A DNA stretch of 25,895 bases from Aquariibacter sp964433315. GTDB taxonomy: Bacteria; Pseudomonadota; Gammaproteobacteria; Burkholderiales; Burkholderiaceae_C. Position numbers and translations under genes: made by a program. This document shows, one piece after another, positions 1 to 5,500 of this stretch. Below the pieces are notes generated by a model. That model worked only from the letters and a program-made list of their open reading frames with translations. It was not told where the DNA came from and ran no database searches. Location of the stretch: positions 1 to 25,895 of the forward strand of contig CAYSQO010000026.1 in the NCBI GenBank assembly GCA_964433315.1, written 5' to 3'. Position 1 is the first letter of the stretch. Each line of letters starts with the position of its first letter.

Positions 1-63
1 ACGCCTGGAAAGCGTGTGTGGGTTAACAGCCCACCGCGGGTTCGAATCCCGCTCTCTCCGCCA
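1..63 (+). tRNA. tRNA-Ser(GGA), 3' part, truncated by window start
   Basis: The window opens inside the anticodon arm. The loop CTGGAAA carries anticodon GGA (bases 7-9) between ACGC and GCGT. It is followed by the long variable arm typical of class II tRNAs (GTGGG...CCCAC), the T-arm with GGTTCGAATCC, the 3' acceptor strand CTCTCTCC, G and an encoded CCA ending at 63. The 5' acceptor strand and D-arm lie upstream of the window. Confidence 0.95.
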
Positions 64-100
64 CCCGAACAGCCGCCGACTCCGGCCTGATCGACATCCG

Positions 101-126
101 AAAGCCCCGCCCGACGGGGCTTTTTC
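101..126 (+). terminator. Rho-independent terminator after tRNA-Ser
   Basis: GCCCCG (104-109) pairs with CGGGGC (115-120) over a five-base loop and is followed at once by TTTTT (121-125). This is a canonical intrinsic terminator 40 bases after the tRNA CCA end. Confidence 0.9.
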
Positions 127-169
127 GTGTCCGGAGCCGGCGAAGCCCCATCTCCCGAGGCTGCATGCG

Positions 170-358
170 ATGAATCTTTGGGACGAACTCCGCGACGAGA
201 TCCGCCAGACCCTGCCGCAGCCGCCTGCGCGCGCGCTGTTCGACAGCGACGAGGAGCACCGCCAGGCCATGGGCCTGTGGGAGATGCTGGTGGCCCGCCT
301 GCTGGGCACGCGCCACGCCGGCCAGGACGTGTTCCGCAAGCGCGGCGACCCCGCCTGA
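170..358 (+). CDS. Small hypothetical protein, 62 aa
   Basis: I do not recognise a family. The frame starts MNLWDELRDEIRQTL at an ATG with GAGG about nine bases upstream (157-160) and ends ...FRKRGDPA. The protein is soluble, charged and mostly helix-favouring, with no signal peptide, no membrane segment and no cysteines. The frame is open further upstream, but that part runs back through the terminator and the tRNA, so the ATG at 170 is the sensible start. It sits alone between tRNA-Ser and a GC-rich spacer. In DNA this GC-rich a short open frame can arise by chance; the ribosome site and balanced amino-acid composition are the only support. Confidence 0.5.
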   Translation: MNLWDELRDEIRQTLPQPPARALFDSDEEHRQAMGLWEMLVARLLGTRHAGQDVFRKRGDPA

Positions 359-659
359 ACGGCGGGCGGGCCGCTGTTGCGGCATCGGTACGCCCCGCCA
401 CGGGGCCCCGCGGACCCAGGGACTACAGTGCCGCATCGTCCTGTGCGACCCGGCTCCGTGCCGGGCGCGACAGGCCTGTCTTCCGAAGGCCGGGGCCGGC
501 GGCCGGCCCCGGCCGTCGACGTTCCCGGCCCTGCCCCACCGGTCCGCCGGTGCGCTTGCTGGGCCGCCCGTGAACCGGGGCCGGCCTCCTGGACCCTTGA
601 GCCTTCCTTCCCCCTGCCCGCCGAGCGGCGCCTGCGGCACCGTCCGGACGGGCGTGCGC
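359..659. other. GC-rich non-coding spacer with one long hairpin
   Basis: I see no convincing gene here; the frames that cross it are rich in Arg, Pro and Ala. It holds a strong inverted repeat, GGCCGGGGCC (488-497) against GGCCCCGGCC (505-514) with a seven-base spacer and no T-tract after it. No clear sigma-70 promoter is seen for the following transglutaminase-like gene. Confidence 0.6.
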
Positions 660-1532
660 ATGAACCTTCGCGTCGACCTGCGCTACGAGATCGGCGCCCC
701 AGGCGCCGATTTCATCTTCCAGATCCATGCCGCGAACACGGCCTGCCAGACGGTGCTCTCGGAGAGCCTGCGGCTGAGCCAGCCGATCGCGCCGCGCATG
801 GCCCTGGATCCGGCCACCGGCAACCGCAGCCTGCGGCTGCGGGCCCAGCCGGGCGAGCTGCTGCTGCACTACGCGGCCAGCGTGGACATCGAGCACCACC
901 GCAGCGACCCGGCGGGGATCGGCGAGGTGCCGGTCTGCCGCCTGCCTGCCGAGGTCCTGGCCTACCTCTACCCCAGCCGCTACTGTCAGTCCGACCAGCT
1001 GACCGCGATGGCCTGCCAGCTCTTCGGCGGACACCGCCAGGGCCACGGCCGCGTGCAGGCGGTCCAGGCCTGGGTGCAGCAGCACATGCGCTTCGTGCCG
1101 AACAGCTCGAACTCGGCGACCTCGGCGCTGGACACCCTGCAGTCGCGGGTCGGCGTGTGCCGCGACTTCGCGCACCTGATGATCGCCCTGTGCCGTGCCC
1201 TGAACATCCCGGCGCGCTTCGTGTCCGCCACCGACTACGGGGCCGACCCCGCCCTGGGCCCGCCGGACTTCCATGCCTACGTGGAGGCCTACCTCGGCGA
1301 CCGCTGGTATCTCTTCGACCCGTCCGGCACCGCCATCCCGATGGGCCTGATGCGCTTGGCCACCGGCCGCGATGCGGCGGATGTGGCCTTCGCCACCGTC
1401 TTCGGCAGCGTGCGCACCCATGCGCCAGGCATCCACAGCGAGGCCCGCCTGGGCGGCCTGCCCCACCACGTGCTGCCGGTGCGCACCCGGGAGGCGCTGT
1501 CGACCGACGCCGGCCGCGGGCTGATGGGCTGA
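660..1532 (+). CDS. Transglutaminase-like cysteine protease-fold protein
   Basis: This 290-aa protein belongs to the bacterial transglutaminase-like superfamily (papain-like fold). The catalytic triad is visible: Cys167 in VGVCRDFAH, His205 in PDFHAY and Asp220 in LFDPSG, in the usual order and spacing. The N-terminal 110 or so residues (MNLRVDLRYEIGAPGADFIF...) resemble the beta-rich domain that precedes the core in this family. No signal peptide is seen, so it is probably cytoplasmic. I chose the ATG at 660 because family members begin just before this beta strand; the frame stays open to 570 but that stretch is Pro/Gly-rich. Substrates of such bacterial proteins are mostly unknown (peptidase or amide hydrolase). 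It stands alone, and its stop codon lies inside an 8-base tandem repeat. Confidence 0.85.
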   Translation: MNLRVDLRYEIGAPGADFIFQIHAANTACQTVLSESLRLSQPIAPRMALDPATGNRSLRLRAQPGELLLHYAASVDIEHHRSDPAGIGEVPVCRLPAEVLAYLYPSRYCQSDQLTAMACQLFGGHRQGHGRVQAVQAWVQQHMRFVPNSSNSATSALDTLQSRVGVCRDFAHLMIALCRALNIPARFVSATDYGADPALGPPDFHAYVEAYLGDRWYLFDPSGTAIPMGLMRLATGRDAADVAFATVFGSVRTHAPGIHSEARLGGLPHHVLPVRTREALSTDAGRGLMG

Positions 1533-1552
1533 TGGGCTGATGGGCTGATGGG
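1521..1552 (+). repeat. 8-bp tandem repeat (CTGATGGG)x4 across a stop codon
   Basis: Four exact copies of CTGATGGG run from 1521 to 1552, followed by CTGA. The transglutaminase-like gene ends on the TGA in the second copy (1530-1532). Every copy supplies a TGA and eight is not a multiple of three, so gain or loss of copies would leave the C-terminus almost unchanged. Confidence 0.9.
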
Positions 1553-1569
1553 CTGAGCGTGGTCCGCGG

Positions 1570-1601
1570 CTGACAGTCGGGGAGCTTGCTCGGGCTATAC
1601 T
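1570..1601 (+). promoter_or_regulatory. Probable tRNA-Thr promoter
   Basis: A good -10 box TATACT (1596-1601) lies 12 bases before the tRNA 5' end and is followed by a GC-rich discriminator (CGCGGGC), as usual for growth-rate-controlled stable RNA promoters. CTGACA at 1570-1575 resembles a -35 box, but the 20-base spacing is too long, so the -35 assignment is weak. Confidence 0.55.
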
Positions 1602-1613
1602 CGCGGGCTTGTT

Positions 1614-1689
1614 GCCGGTGTAGCTCAGTTGGTAGAGCAGCGCATTCGTAATGCGAAGGTCGGGAGTTCGACTCTCTTCACCGGCACCA
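1614..1689 (+). tRNA. tRNA-Thr(CGT)
   Basis: A complete 76-base cloverleaf. The acceptor GCCGGTG (1614-1620) pairs with CACCGGC (1679-1685), followed by A and an encoded CCA. The D-arm is GCTC-AGTTGGTA-GAGC. The anticodon loop TTCGTAA has CGT at 1647-1649, reading ACG (Thr). The T-arm contains GTTCGAC. The anticodon arm matches that of the enterobacterial thrW-type tRNA. thrW is a known integration site in enterics, but no integrase or duplicated 3' end is visible here. Confidence 0.97.
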
Positions 1690-1700
1690 TCCTCTCGCGA

Positions 1701-1738
1701 AAAGCCCCCGCCGTCTTCCGGACGCCGGGGGCTTTTTC
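1701..1738 (+). terminator. Intrinsic terminator after tRNA-Thr, probably bidirectional
   Basis: AAAGCCCCCG (1701-1710) pairs with CGGGGGCTTT (1726-1735) over a 15-base loop and continues into TTTTCTT. The A-rich 5' side gives a shorter T-tract on the other strand, so it could also end coaBC transcripts, whose stop lies at 1816 on the minus strand. Confidence 0.88.
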
Positions 1739-1815
1739 TTGCCCGGAACGACGCGGCGGCACGTCCGGGGGCGCCGGGCCGCGGCCCCCGCGGCCGCCCC
1801 CCGCGGCCGGCCCTC

Positions 1816-3069
1816 TCAGGCCTGCAGCCAGGCCATGCGACGGCGGGCGATCTCGGCCACCAGGGCGCAGGCCAGCACGCGCTTGTCGGCGCTGGAGCCA
1901 TCGGCCGGCAGCGGCGCAGCGCCCTGGGCGTCGACCAGCAGCAGGCTGTTGTCGTCACGGGCGAAGGTGGCCGGGCCGAGGTTGCCGACGACCAGCGGCA
2001 GCTTCTTGCGCAGCAGCTTCTCGCGGGCATGGGCTTCGAGATGCTCGCTCTCGGCCGCGAAGCCCACGCAGAAGGGCGGTGCGGGCAGGGCCGCGACGCG
2101 GGCCAGGATGTCCTCGTTCTCGCTCAGCTCCAGCTGCGGCGGCACCTTCTTGCCGTTCTTCTTGAGCTTGTGCGGCGCCAGCGCGGCGGGCCGCCAGTCG
2201 GCCACGGCCGCGGTGGCGATGAAGACGCCCTGCCGGCCCAGCGCCTGCGCGCGCGGCAGCACGGCGTGCAGCATGTCGTCGGCGGTCTGCACGTCCACGC
2301 GCTGCACGCCGGCCGGCGTGGGCAGGTGCACCGGACCGGCCACCAGGGTGACGCGGGCGCCGGCCTCGGCCGCGGCACGGGCCAGGGCGAAACCCATCTT
2401 GCCGCTGGAGCGGTTGGTCAGGCCGCGCACCGGGTCGATGGGCTCGAAGGTCGGGCCGGCGGTGATCAGCAGCTCGCAACCCGCAAGCTGCTTGGGCCGG
2501 AAGTGCGCGATCACGGCATCCAGCAGGGCCTGCGGTTCCAGCATGCGGCCGTCACCGGTTTCGCCGCAGGCCTGCTCGCCGTGATCGGGGCCGAGGATCT
2601 CGGCGCCGTCGGCACGCAGCTGGGCCAGGTTGCGCTGGGTGGCCGGGTGGCTCCACATCTCGCGGTTCATGGCCGGGGCCACGAGCAGGGCGCAGCGCTC
2701 GCGGGGACGGGCCAGGGCGGTGAGGCTGATCAGCTCGTCGGCACGGCCCTGGGCCAGGCGGGCGATCAGGTCGGCGCTGGCCGGCGCGATCAGCAGGGCC
2801 TCGGCCTCGCGGCCCAGCACGATGTGCGGCATGTGGTTGGGGGTGGCGGCATCCCAGGCCGTGGTGTGCACCGGCCGGCCGGACAGGGCCTGCATCGTCG
2901 CCACGCCGATGAAGTGCTGGGCCGCCTCGCTCATCGCCACCGTCACCTCGGCGCCGGCCTTGCCCAGCAGGCGCAGCAGCTCGGCGGCCTTGTAGCAGGC
3001 CACGCCGCCGGACAGGGCGAGCACCAGCCGGCGACCGGCAAGTTCGGCGGGGGGGGAAGGAGCGTTCAT
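1816..3069 (-). CDS. coaBC: Bifunctional phosphopantothenoylcysteine decarboxylase / phosphopantothenate-cysteine ligase
   Basis: CoaBC (Dfp, 417 aa) makes 4'-phosphopantetheine for coenzyme A. The CoaB part ligates cysteine to 4'-phosphopantothenate using CTP, and the FMN-dependent CoaC part decarboxylates the product. The N-terminal CoaC half shows the flavin-binding start LALSGGVACYKAAELL, the APAMNREMW segment and the active-site cysteine Cys168 in ACGETGDGRM. The CoaB half starts near residue 205 with ITAGPTFEPIDPVRGLTNRS and contains SGKMG, ATAAVADWRP and a lysine-rich KLKKNGKK segment. Length is normal for the family. The start at 3069 is the first ATG before the flavodoxin-like fold; the ribosome site is weak. 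It is a housekeeping gene and lies downstream, on the same strand, of the AOR operon; whether it is cotranscribed with it is unclear. Confidence 0.97.
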   Translation of the reverse strand: MNAPSPPAELAGRRLVLALSGGVACYKAAELLRLLGKAGAEVTVAMSEAAQHFIGVATMQALSGRPVHTTAWDAATPNHMPHIVLGREAEALLIAPASADLIARLAQGRADELISLTALARPRERCALLVAPAMNREMWSHPATQRNLAQLRADGAEILGPDHGEQACGETGDGRMLEPQALLDAVIAHFRPKQLAGCELLITAGPTFEPIDPVRGLTNRSSGKMGFALARAAAEAGARVTLVAGPVHLPTPAGVQRVDVQTADDMLHAVLPRAQALGRQGVFIATAAVADWRPAALAPHKLKKNGKKVPPQLELSENEDILARVAALPAPPFCVGFAAESEHLEAHAREKLLRKKLPLVVGNLGPATFARDDNSLLLVDAQGAAPLPADGSSADKRVLACALVAEIARRRMAWLQA

Positions 3070-3142
3070 CGTCGGGACATCGCGCGGGCACTGGGGGGGC
3101 GAGCTTAAACCGGCGACACAGGCCCGGCCCCGCCGGCCGGCC

Positions 3143-3442
3143 TCAGCCGCCTCCGCGCTGCATCCAGAGATCGAAGGGACGCATGAAGGCCAGCCGGGAC
3201 GCGGCGTCCAGACCGGTGAACTGGAAGCGCACCGCCAGGCGCGGCAGGGTCAGCAGCGCGATCCGGCGGGGCGGCAGCGGCGACCAGCTGAGCGCGAGCT
3301 CGCCCGCGTCGATCTGCACCAGCGCACGGCCGGGGCCCAAGCTCAGCACATGAGATCGCACGGCGCCCGGCAGCCAGCCCAGCCACTCGGCCTCGGTGCA
3401 GGCCATGTCACGTTCGAAGTGCTCGGGGTAGGCGGATTGCAT
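3143..3442 (-). CDS. Small conserved-looking protein at the end of the AOR operon
   Basis: This 99-aa protein begins MQSAYPEHFERDMACTEAEW and ends FDLWMQRGGG. I recognise no named family. It has a Trp-rich N-terminal stretch (EAEWLGWLPGAV), then alternating beta-like segments (RALVQIDAGELALSW, SPLPPRRIALLTLPRLAVRF) and a C-terminal FDLWMQRGGG. There is no signal peptide and no membrane segment. The di-glycine-rich C-terminus is notable beside a MoaD-like protein, but the fold is not obviously ubiquitin-like. The frame stays open upstream through two in-frame 25-codon repeats to a GTG at 3595 that overlaps the moaD-like stop. I prefer the ATG at 3442 because the upstream part is repeat-derived. 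Its role may be in assembly of, or electron transfer to, AOR; this is only by position. Confidence 0.7.
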   Translation of the reverse strand: MQSAYPEHFERDMACTEAEWLGWLPGAVRSHVLSLGPGRALVQIDAGELALSWSPLPPRRIALLTLPRLAVRFQFTGLDAASRLAFMRPFDLWMQRGGG

Positions 3443-3454
3443 GGGATGGGAATG

Positions 3455-3604
3455 GAGCTCGGTCGGTTCGGCAGGCACGACGGGGTCCGCAGGGACCCGC
3501 TGATGGGCTGCCTCGCCCACGACCTCGCAGAGCTCGGTCGGTTCGGCAGGCACGACGGGGTCCGCAGGGACCCCGTCGTGTCCTGCCTCACCCACCCGCG
3601 ATGG
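3455..3604. repeat. 75-bp imperfect tandem duplication with palindromic core
   Basis: Two copies with a 75-base period start at 3455 and 3530. The first 44 bases are identical (3455-3498 and 3530-3573), and the remainders are partly similar (CTGCCTC-CCCAC in both). Each copy contains GGGTCC-GCAG-GGACCC. The array fills the gap between the moaD-like gene and the next small gene and touches the moaD-like 3' end. The 75-base period is a multiple of three and both copies are open in the frame of the downstream gene. Confidence 0.88.
3545..3587 (-). other. Long perfect hairpin directly after the moaD-like stop
   Basis: CACGACGGGGTCC (3551-3563) pairs perfectly with GGACCCCGTCGTG (3568-3580) around a GCAG loop. 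The stem is extended by GGCAGG (3545-3550) against CCTGCC (3582-3587) past one unpaired T. It starts one base after the moaD-like stop codon in the direction of transcription. No T-tract follows, so it is more likely an mRNA-stabilising or attenuating structure, or a REP-like element, than an intrinsic terminator. Confidence 0.75.
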
Positions 3605-3842
3605 GGGGCCAGATGGCGAGGGTGTCGCCGGGTTTCAGACGGCGGGTGGCGCGCTCCTCGGGGGGGACGTAGACGCCATTGATCAGCACCAGATGCACCA
3701 GGCGCATGGGCAGGGCGTAGGGCTCGATGATCTGGGCCAGGGTGGCCTCGTCCGGCACCTCGATCACGACCTGGTTGCTGCGCCGGGCTTCAGGCGGCAG
3801 GTGGTCGGTCAGCGAGGCGTAGAGCTTGAAGGTGATCTGCAT
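3588..3842 (-). CDS. MoaD/ThiS-family sulfur-carrier-like protein
   Basis: An 84-aa ubiquitin-like protein. It starts MQITFKLYASLTDHLPPEAR, carries the typical NGVYVPPEERATRRLKPGDTL segment and ends in the di-glycine tail IAGG that is thiocarboxylated in MoaD and ThiS. In molybdopterin synthesis MoaD donates sulfur for the dithiolene. A MoaD-like gene inside an AOR operon suggests it helps make or load the tungsto-bispterin cofactor of AOR; that is inference from context. It could instead be a general MoaD or ThiS paralogue, but no moaE, moeB or thiG lies here. It is fourth in the minus-strand operon, 136 bases after the FAD subunit. Confidence 0.85.
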   Translation of the reverse strand: MQITFKLYASLTDHLPPEARRSNQVVIEVPDEATLAQIIEPYALPMRLVHLVLINGVYVPPEERATRRLKPGDTLAIWPPIAGG

Positions 3843-3978
3843 GGGTCGGGCGGGGCGCAGCGGCGGGTCAGGCCGGCGCGAGCATCGCGGAAGACGAAGA
3901 CGCCGCGCAGGCCGGCGGGACCTGTGCGGCGCAAGGCGCGAGCCGCAGCCGCCGGGGACGCGCTGCGATCCTGCACCC

Positions 3979-5361
3979 TCAGTGCGGTCGGGCGGTGGCC
4001 CAGGCCGACTGCGCCTGGGCCTGGGCGAGGTAGGCCTCCATCAGGCGGGTCGGGTCGGCCTTGAGCTTGGCCCTCCATTCGCCCAGGCGAACCCGGCCTT
4101 CGACCAGGCCGCGCATCACGCCGACATGGTCGGTCCAGCCGATGCTGTTGCAGCCCACCAGGCGCTCGCCGGCGTCGAACTGCAGGCTCAGCAGCTTGTA
4201 GTTGGCCTCGTCCAGCAGCTCGACCTGCTCGCCGCCGGGCACGCCGTCCCAGGCGCCGAAGCTGGCGGAGATAAGCCCCAGGGTGTCCAGCACATTGATC
4301 TGCGGCACGCGCTTGAGCACGGTGTCGCGGCCGATCATGTTCATGGCAGCGACATAGGCCTGGTCGGCCGCATTGGGCTGGATGGCGCTGACCACATGGC
4401 GCTTGGTGGCCAGGTCGTAGGCGGCCGCGCAGTCGCCGGCGGTGTAGACGTCGGGCAGGTTGGTGCGCAGGCGCTCATCGGCCACGATGCCGCCGTCGAT
4501 CTTCAGGCCGCTGTCCTGGAGGAAGGCCACGTTGGGCTTGACCCCGGTGGCGCTGATGACGAGGTCGACCTCCAGGGTCTGCCCGTTGGAGAGCTGGACC
4601 TGCATCGGGCCGTCGGCCGGCGCAGGGGCGGCCGGGGCGGGTGCGGCGGCGGCGCCCAGGCCGAGGAAGCCCTTGACCTTGTCGAGCAGGCCGCCGGCTT
4701 CGGCCGGGGCCGGGGCGGCCGCGCCGGCCGGGCGGATGGCCTCGACCCGGGTGCTGGTGAAGACCTGCACGCCCTTCTTCTGGCACCAGGTCTTGATCAT
4801 CGTGCCGGCGGTCGGGCCCATCATGCGCGGGACCATGCGGTCGCCCATCTCCACCACGGTCAGCTGGACGCCGCGCAGGGCCAGGGCTTCCATGATGATG
4901 CAGCCGATGAAGCCGGCGCCCATCTGCAGCACGCGCGCGCCGGGCTGGGCCAGGGCGGCGATGGCACGGGCGTTCTCCAGGGTCCAGCAGGGGTGCACGC
5001 CGGGCAGGTCCATGCCCGGGATGGGCGGGCGTACCGGCTGGCTGCCGGTGGCGATCAGCAGCTTGTCGTAGCCCAGGATGCTGCCGTTGTCGAGCGTGAC
5101 GGTCTTGCCTGCGGCGTCGATGCGGACCGCCCGCTGGCGCAGCACCTGGATGGCCTGCTCGCGGAAGTTGGCCTCGCTGCGGCGCAGGTAGGTGCCGTCC
5201 TCGCCGACCTTGCCGATCAGCAGGTAGGGGATGGCCATGCGCGAGTAGGGCGGCTCGGGCTCGTCACCGACGAGGGTGATCGTGTCGTAGGGCGAGTACT
5301 TGCGGATCGTCTCGGCGGCGATCACGCCGGCCGGGCCGGCCCCGAGGATGAGGTGACGCAT
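3979..5361 (-). CDS. aorC: FAD-dependent NAD(P)-linked oxidoreductase subunit of the AOR complex
   Basis: A 460-aa flavoprotein of the pyridine nucleotide-disulfide oxidoreductase class (NADH oxidase/nitrite reductase-like). The N-terminal Rossmann motif HLILGAGPAGVIAAE binds FAD. A second Rossmann motif, VLQMGAGFIGCIIMEAL, binds NAD(P)H. LPDVYTAGDCAAA is the second FAD-binding motif. In bacterial AOR systems such as that of Aromatoleum the third subunit passes electrons from the enzyme to NAD+; that role is assigned here by position and family. The start is supported by GGAG (TGGAGACG) eight to eleven bases upstream. Odd: residues about 208-248 form an Ala/Pro-rich insertion enclosing a short helix-like LLDKVKGFLGLG, placed just after the NAD domain motif and before VISATGVKPN. 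Confidence 0.87.
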   Translation of the reverse strand: MRHLILGAGPAGVIAAETIRKYSPYDTITLVGDEPEPPYSRMAIPYLLIGKVGEDGTYLRRSEANFREQAIQVLRQRAVRIDAAGKTVTLDNGSILGYDKLLIATGSQPVRPPIPGMDLPGVHPCWTLENARAIAALAQPGARVLQMGAGFIGCIIMEALALRGVQLTVVEMGDRMVPRMMGPTAGTMIKTWCQKKGVQVFTSTRVEAIRPAGAAAPAPAEAGGLLDKVKGFLGLGAAAAPAPAAPAPADGPMQVQLSNGQTLEVDLVISATGVKPNVAFLQDSGLKIDGGIVADERLRTNLPDVYTAGDCAAAYDLATKRHVVSAIQPNAADQAYVAAMNMIGRDTVLKRVPQINVLDTLGLISASFGAWDGVPGGEQVELLDEANYKLLSLQFDAGERLVGCNSIGWTDHVGVMRGLVEGRVRLGEWRAKLKADPTRLMEAYLAQAQAQSAWATARPH

Positions 5362-5398
5362 CGCTCGTCTCCAGGAATCAAGCGTTCAGACAAGACAA

Positions 5399-5427
5399 AG
5401 GGCGGATCAAGTGGCCTTGTCCGCCCT
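5399..5427 (-). other. Hairpin between the AOR catalytic and FAD subunit genes
   Basis: AGGGCGGA (5399-5406) pairs with TCCGCCCT (5420-5427) across a 13-base loop. On the transcribed strand it is followed by TTTGTCTTGTC, a broken T-tract. It lies in the 139-base gap between the two genes and could lower, by partial termination or RNA processing, the amount of downstream message relative to the catalytic subunit. Confidence 0.55.
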
Positions 5428-5500
5428 GCCCCGGCCGGCGTGCGGCGGCCTGCCGGGGATTCGTTCAGCCCGGGGGCTGCAAGCGCTCAGCGCGCGAGGC

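Noticed and set aside
1614..1689. tRNA-Thr as an attachment site of an integrated element
   Set aside because: No integrase, excisionase or repeated tRNA 3' end is visible in the window; the following gene is housekeeping coaBC.
423..2030. Long minus-strand frame running through the transglutaminase-like gene and tRNA-Thr
   Set aside because: It crosses a tRNA and its terminator and opposes a gene with an intact catalytic triad.
3443..3595. GTG at 3595 as the start of the small gene after moaD
   Set aside because: It would place two copies of a DNA repeat into the protein; the ATG at 3442 gives a compact domain. Not excluded, so raised as a finding.
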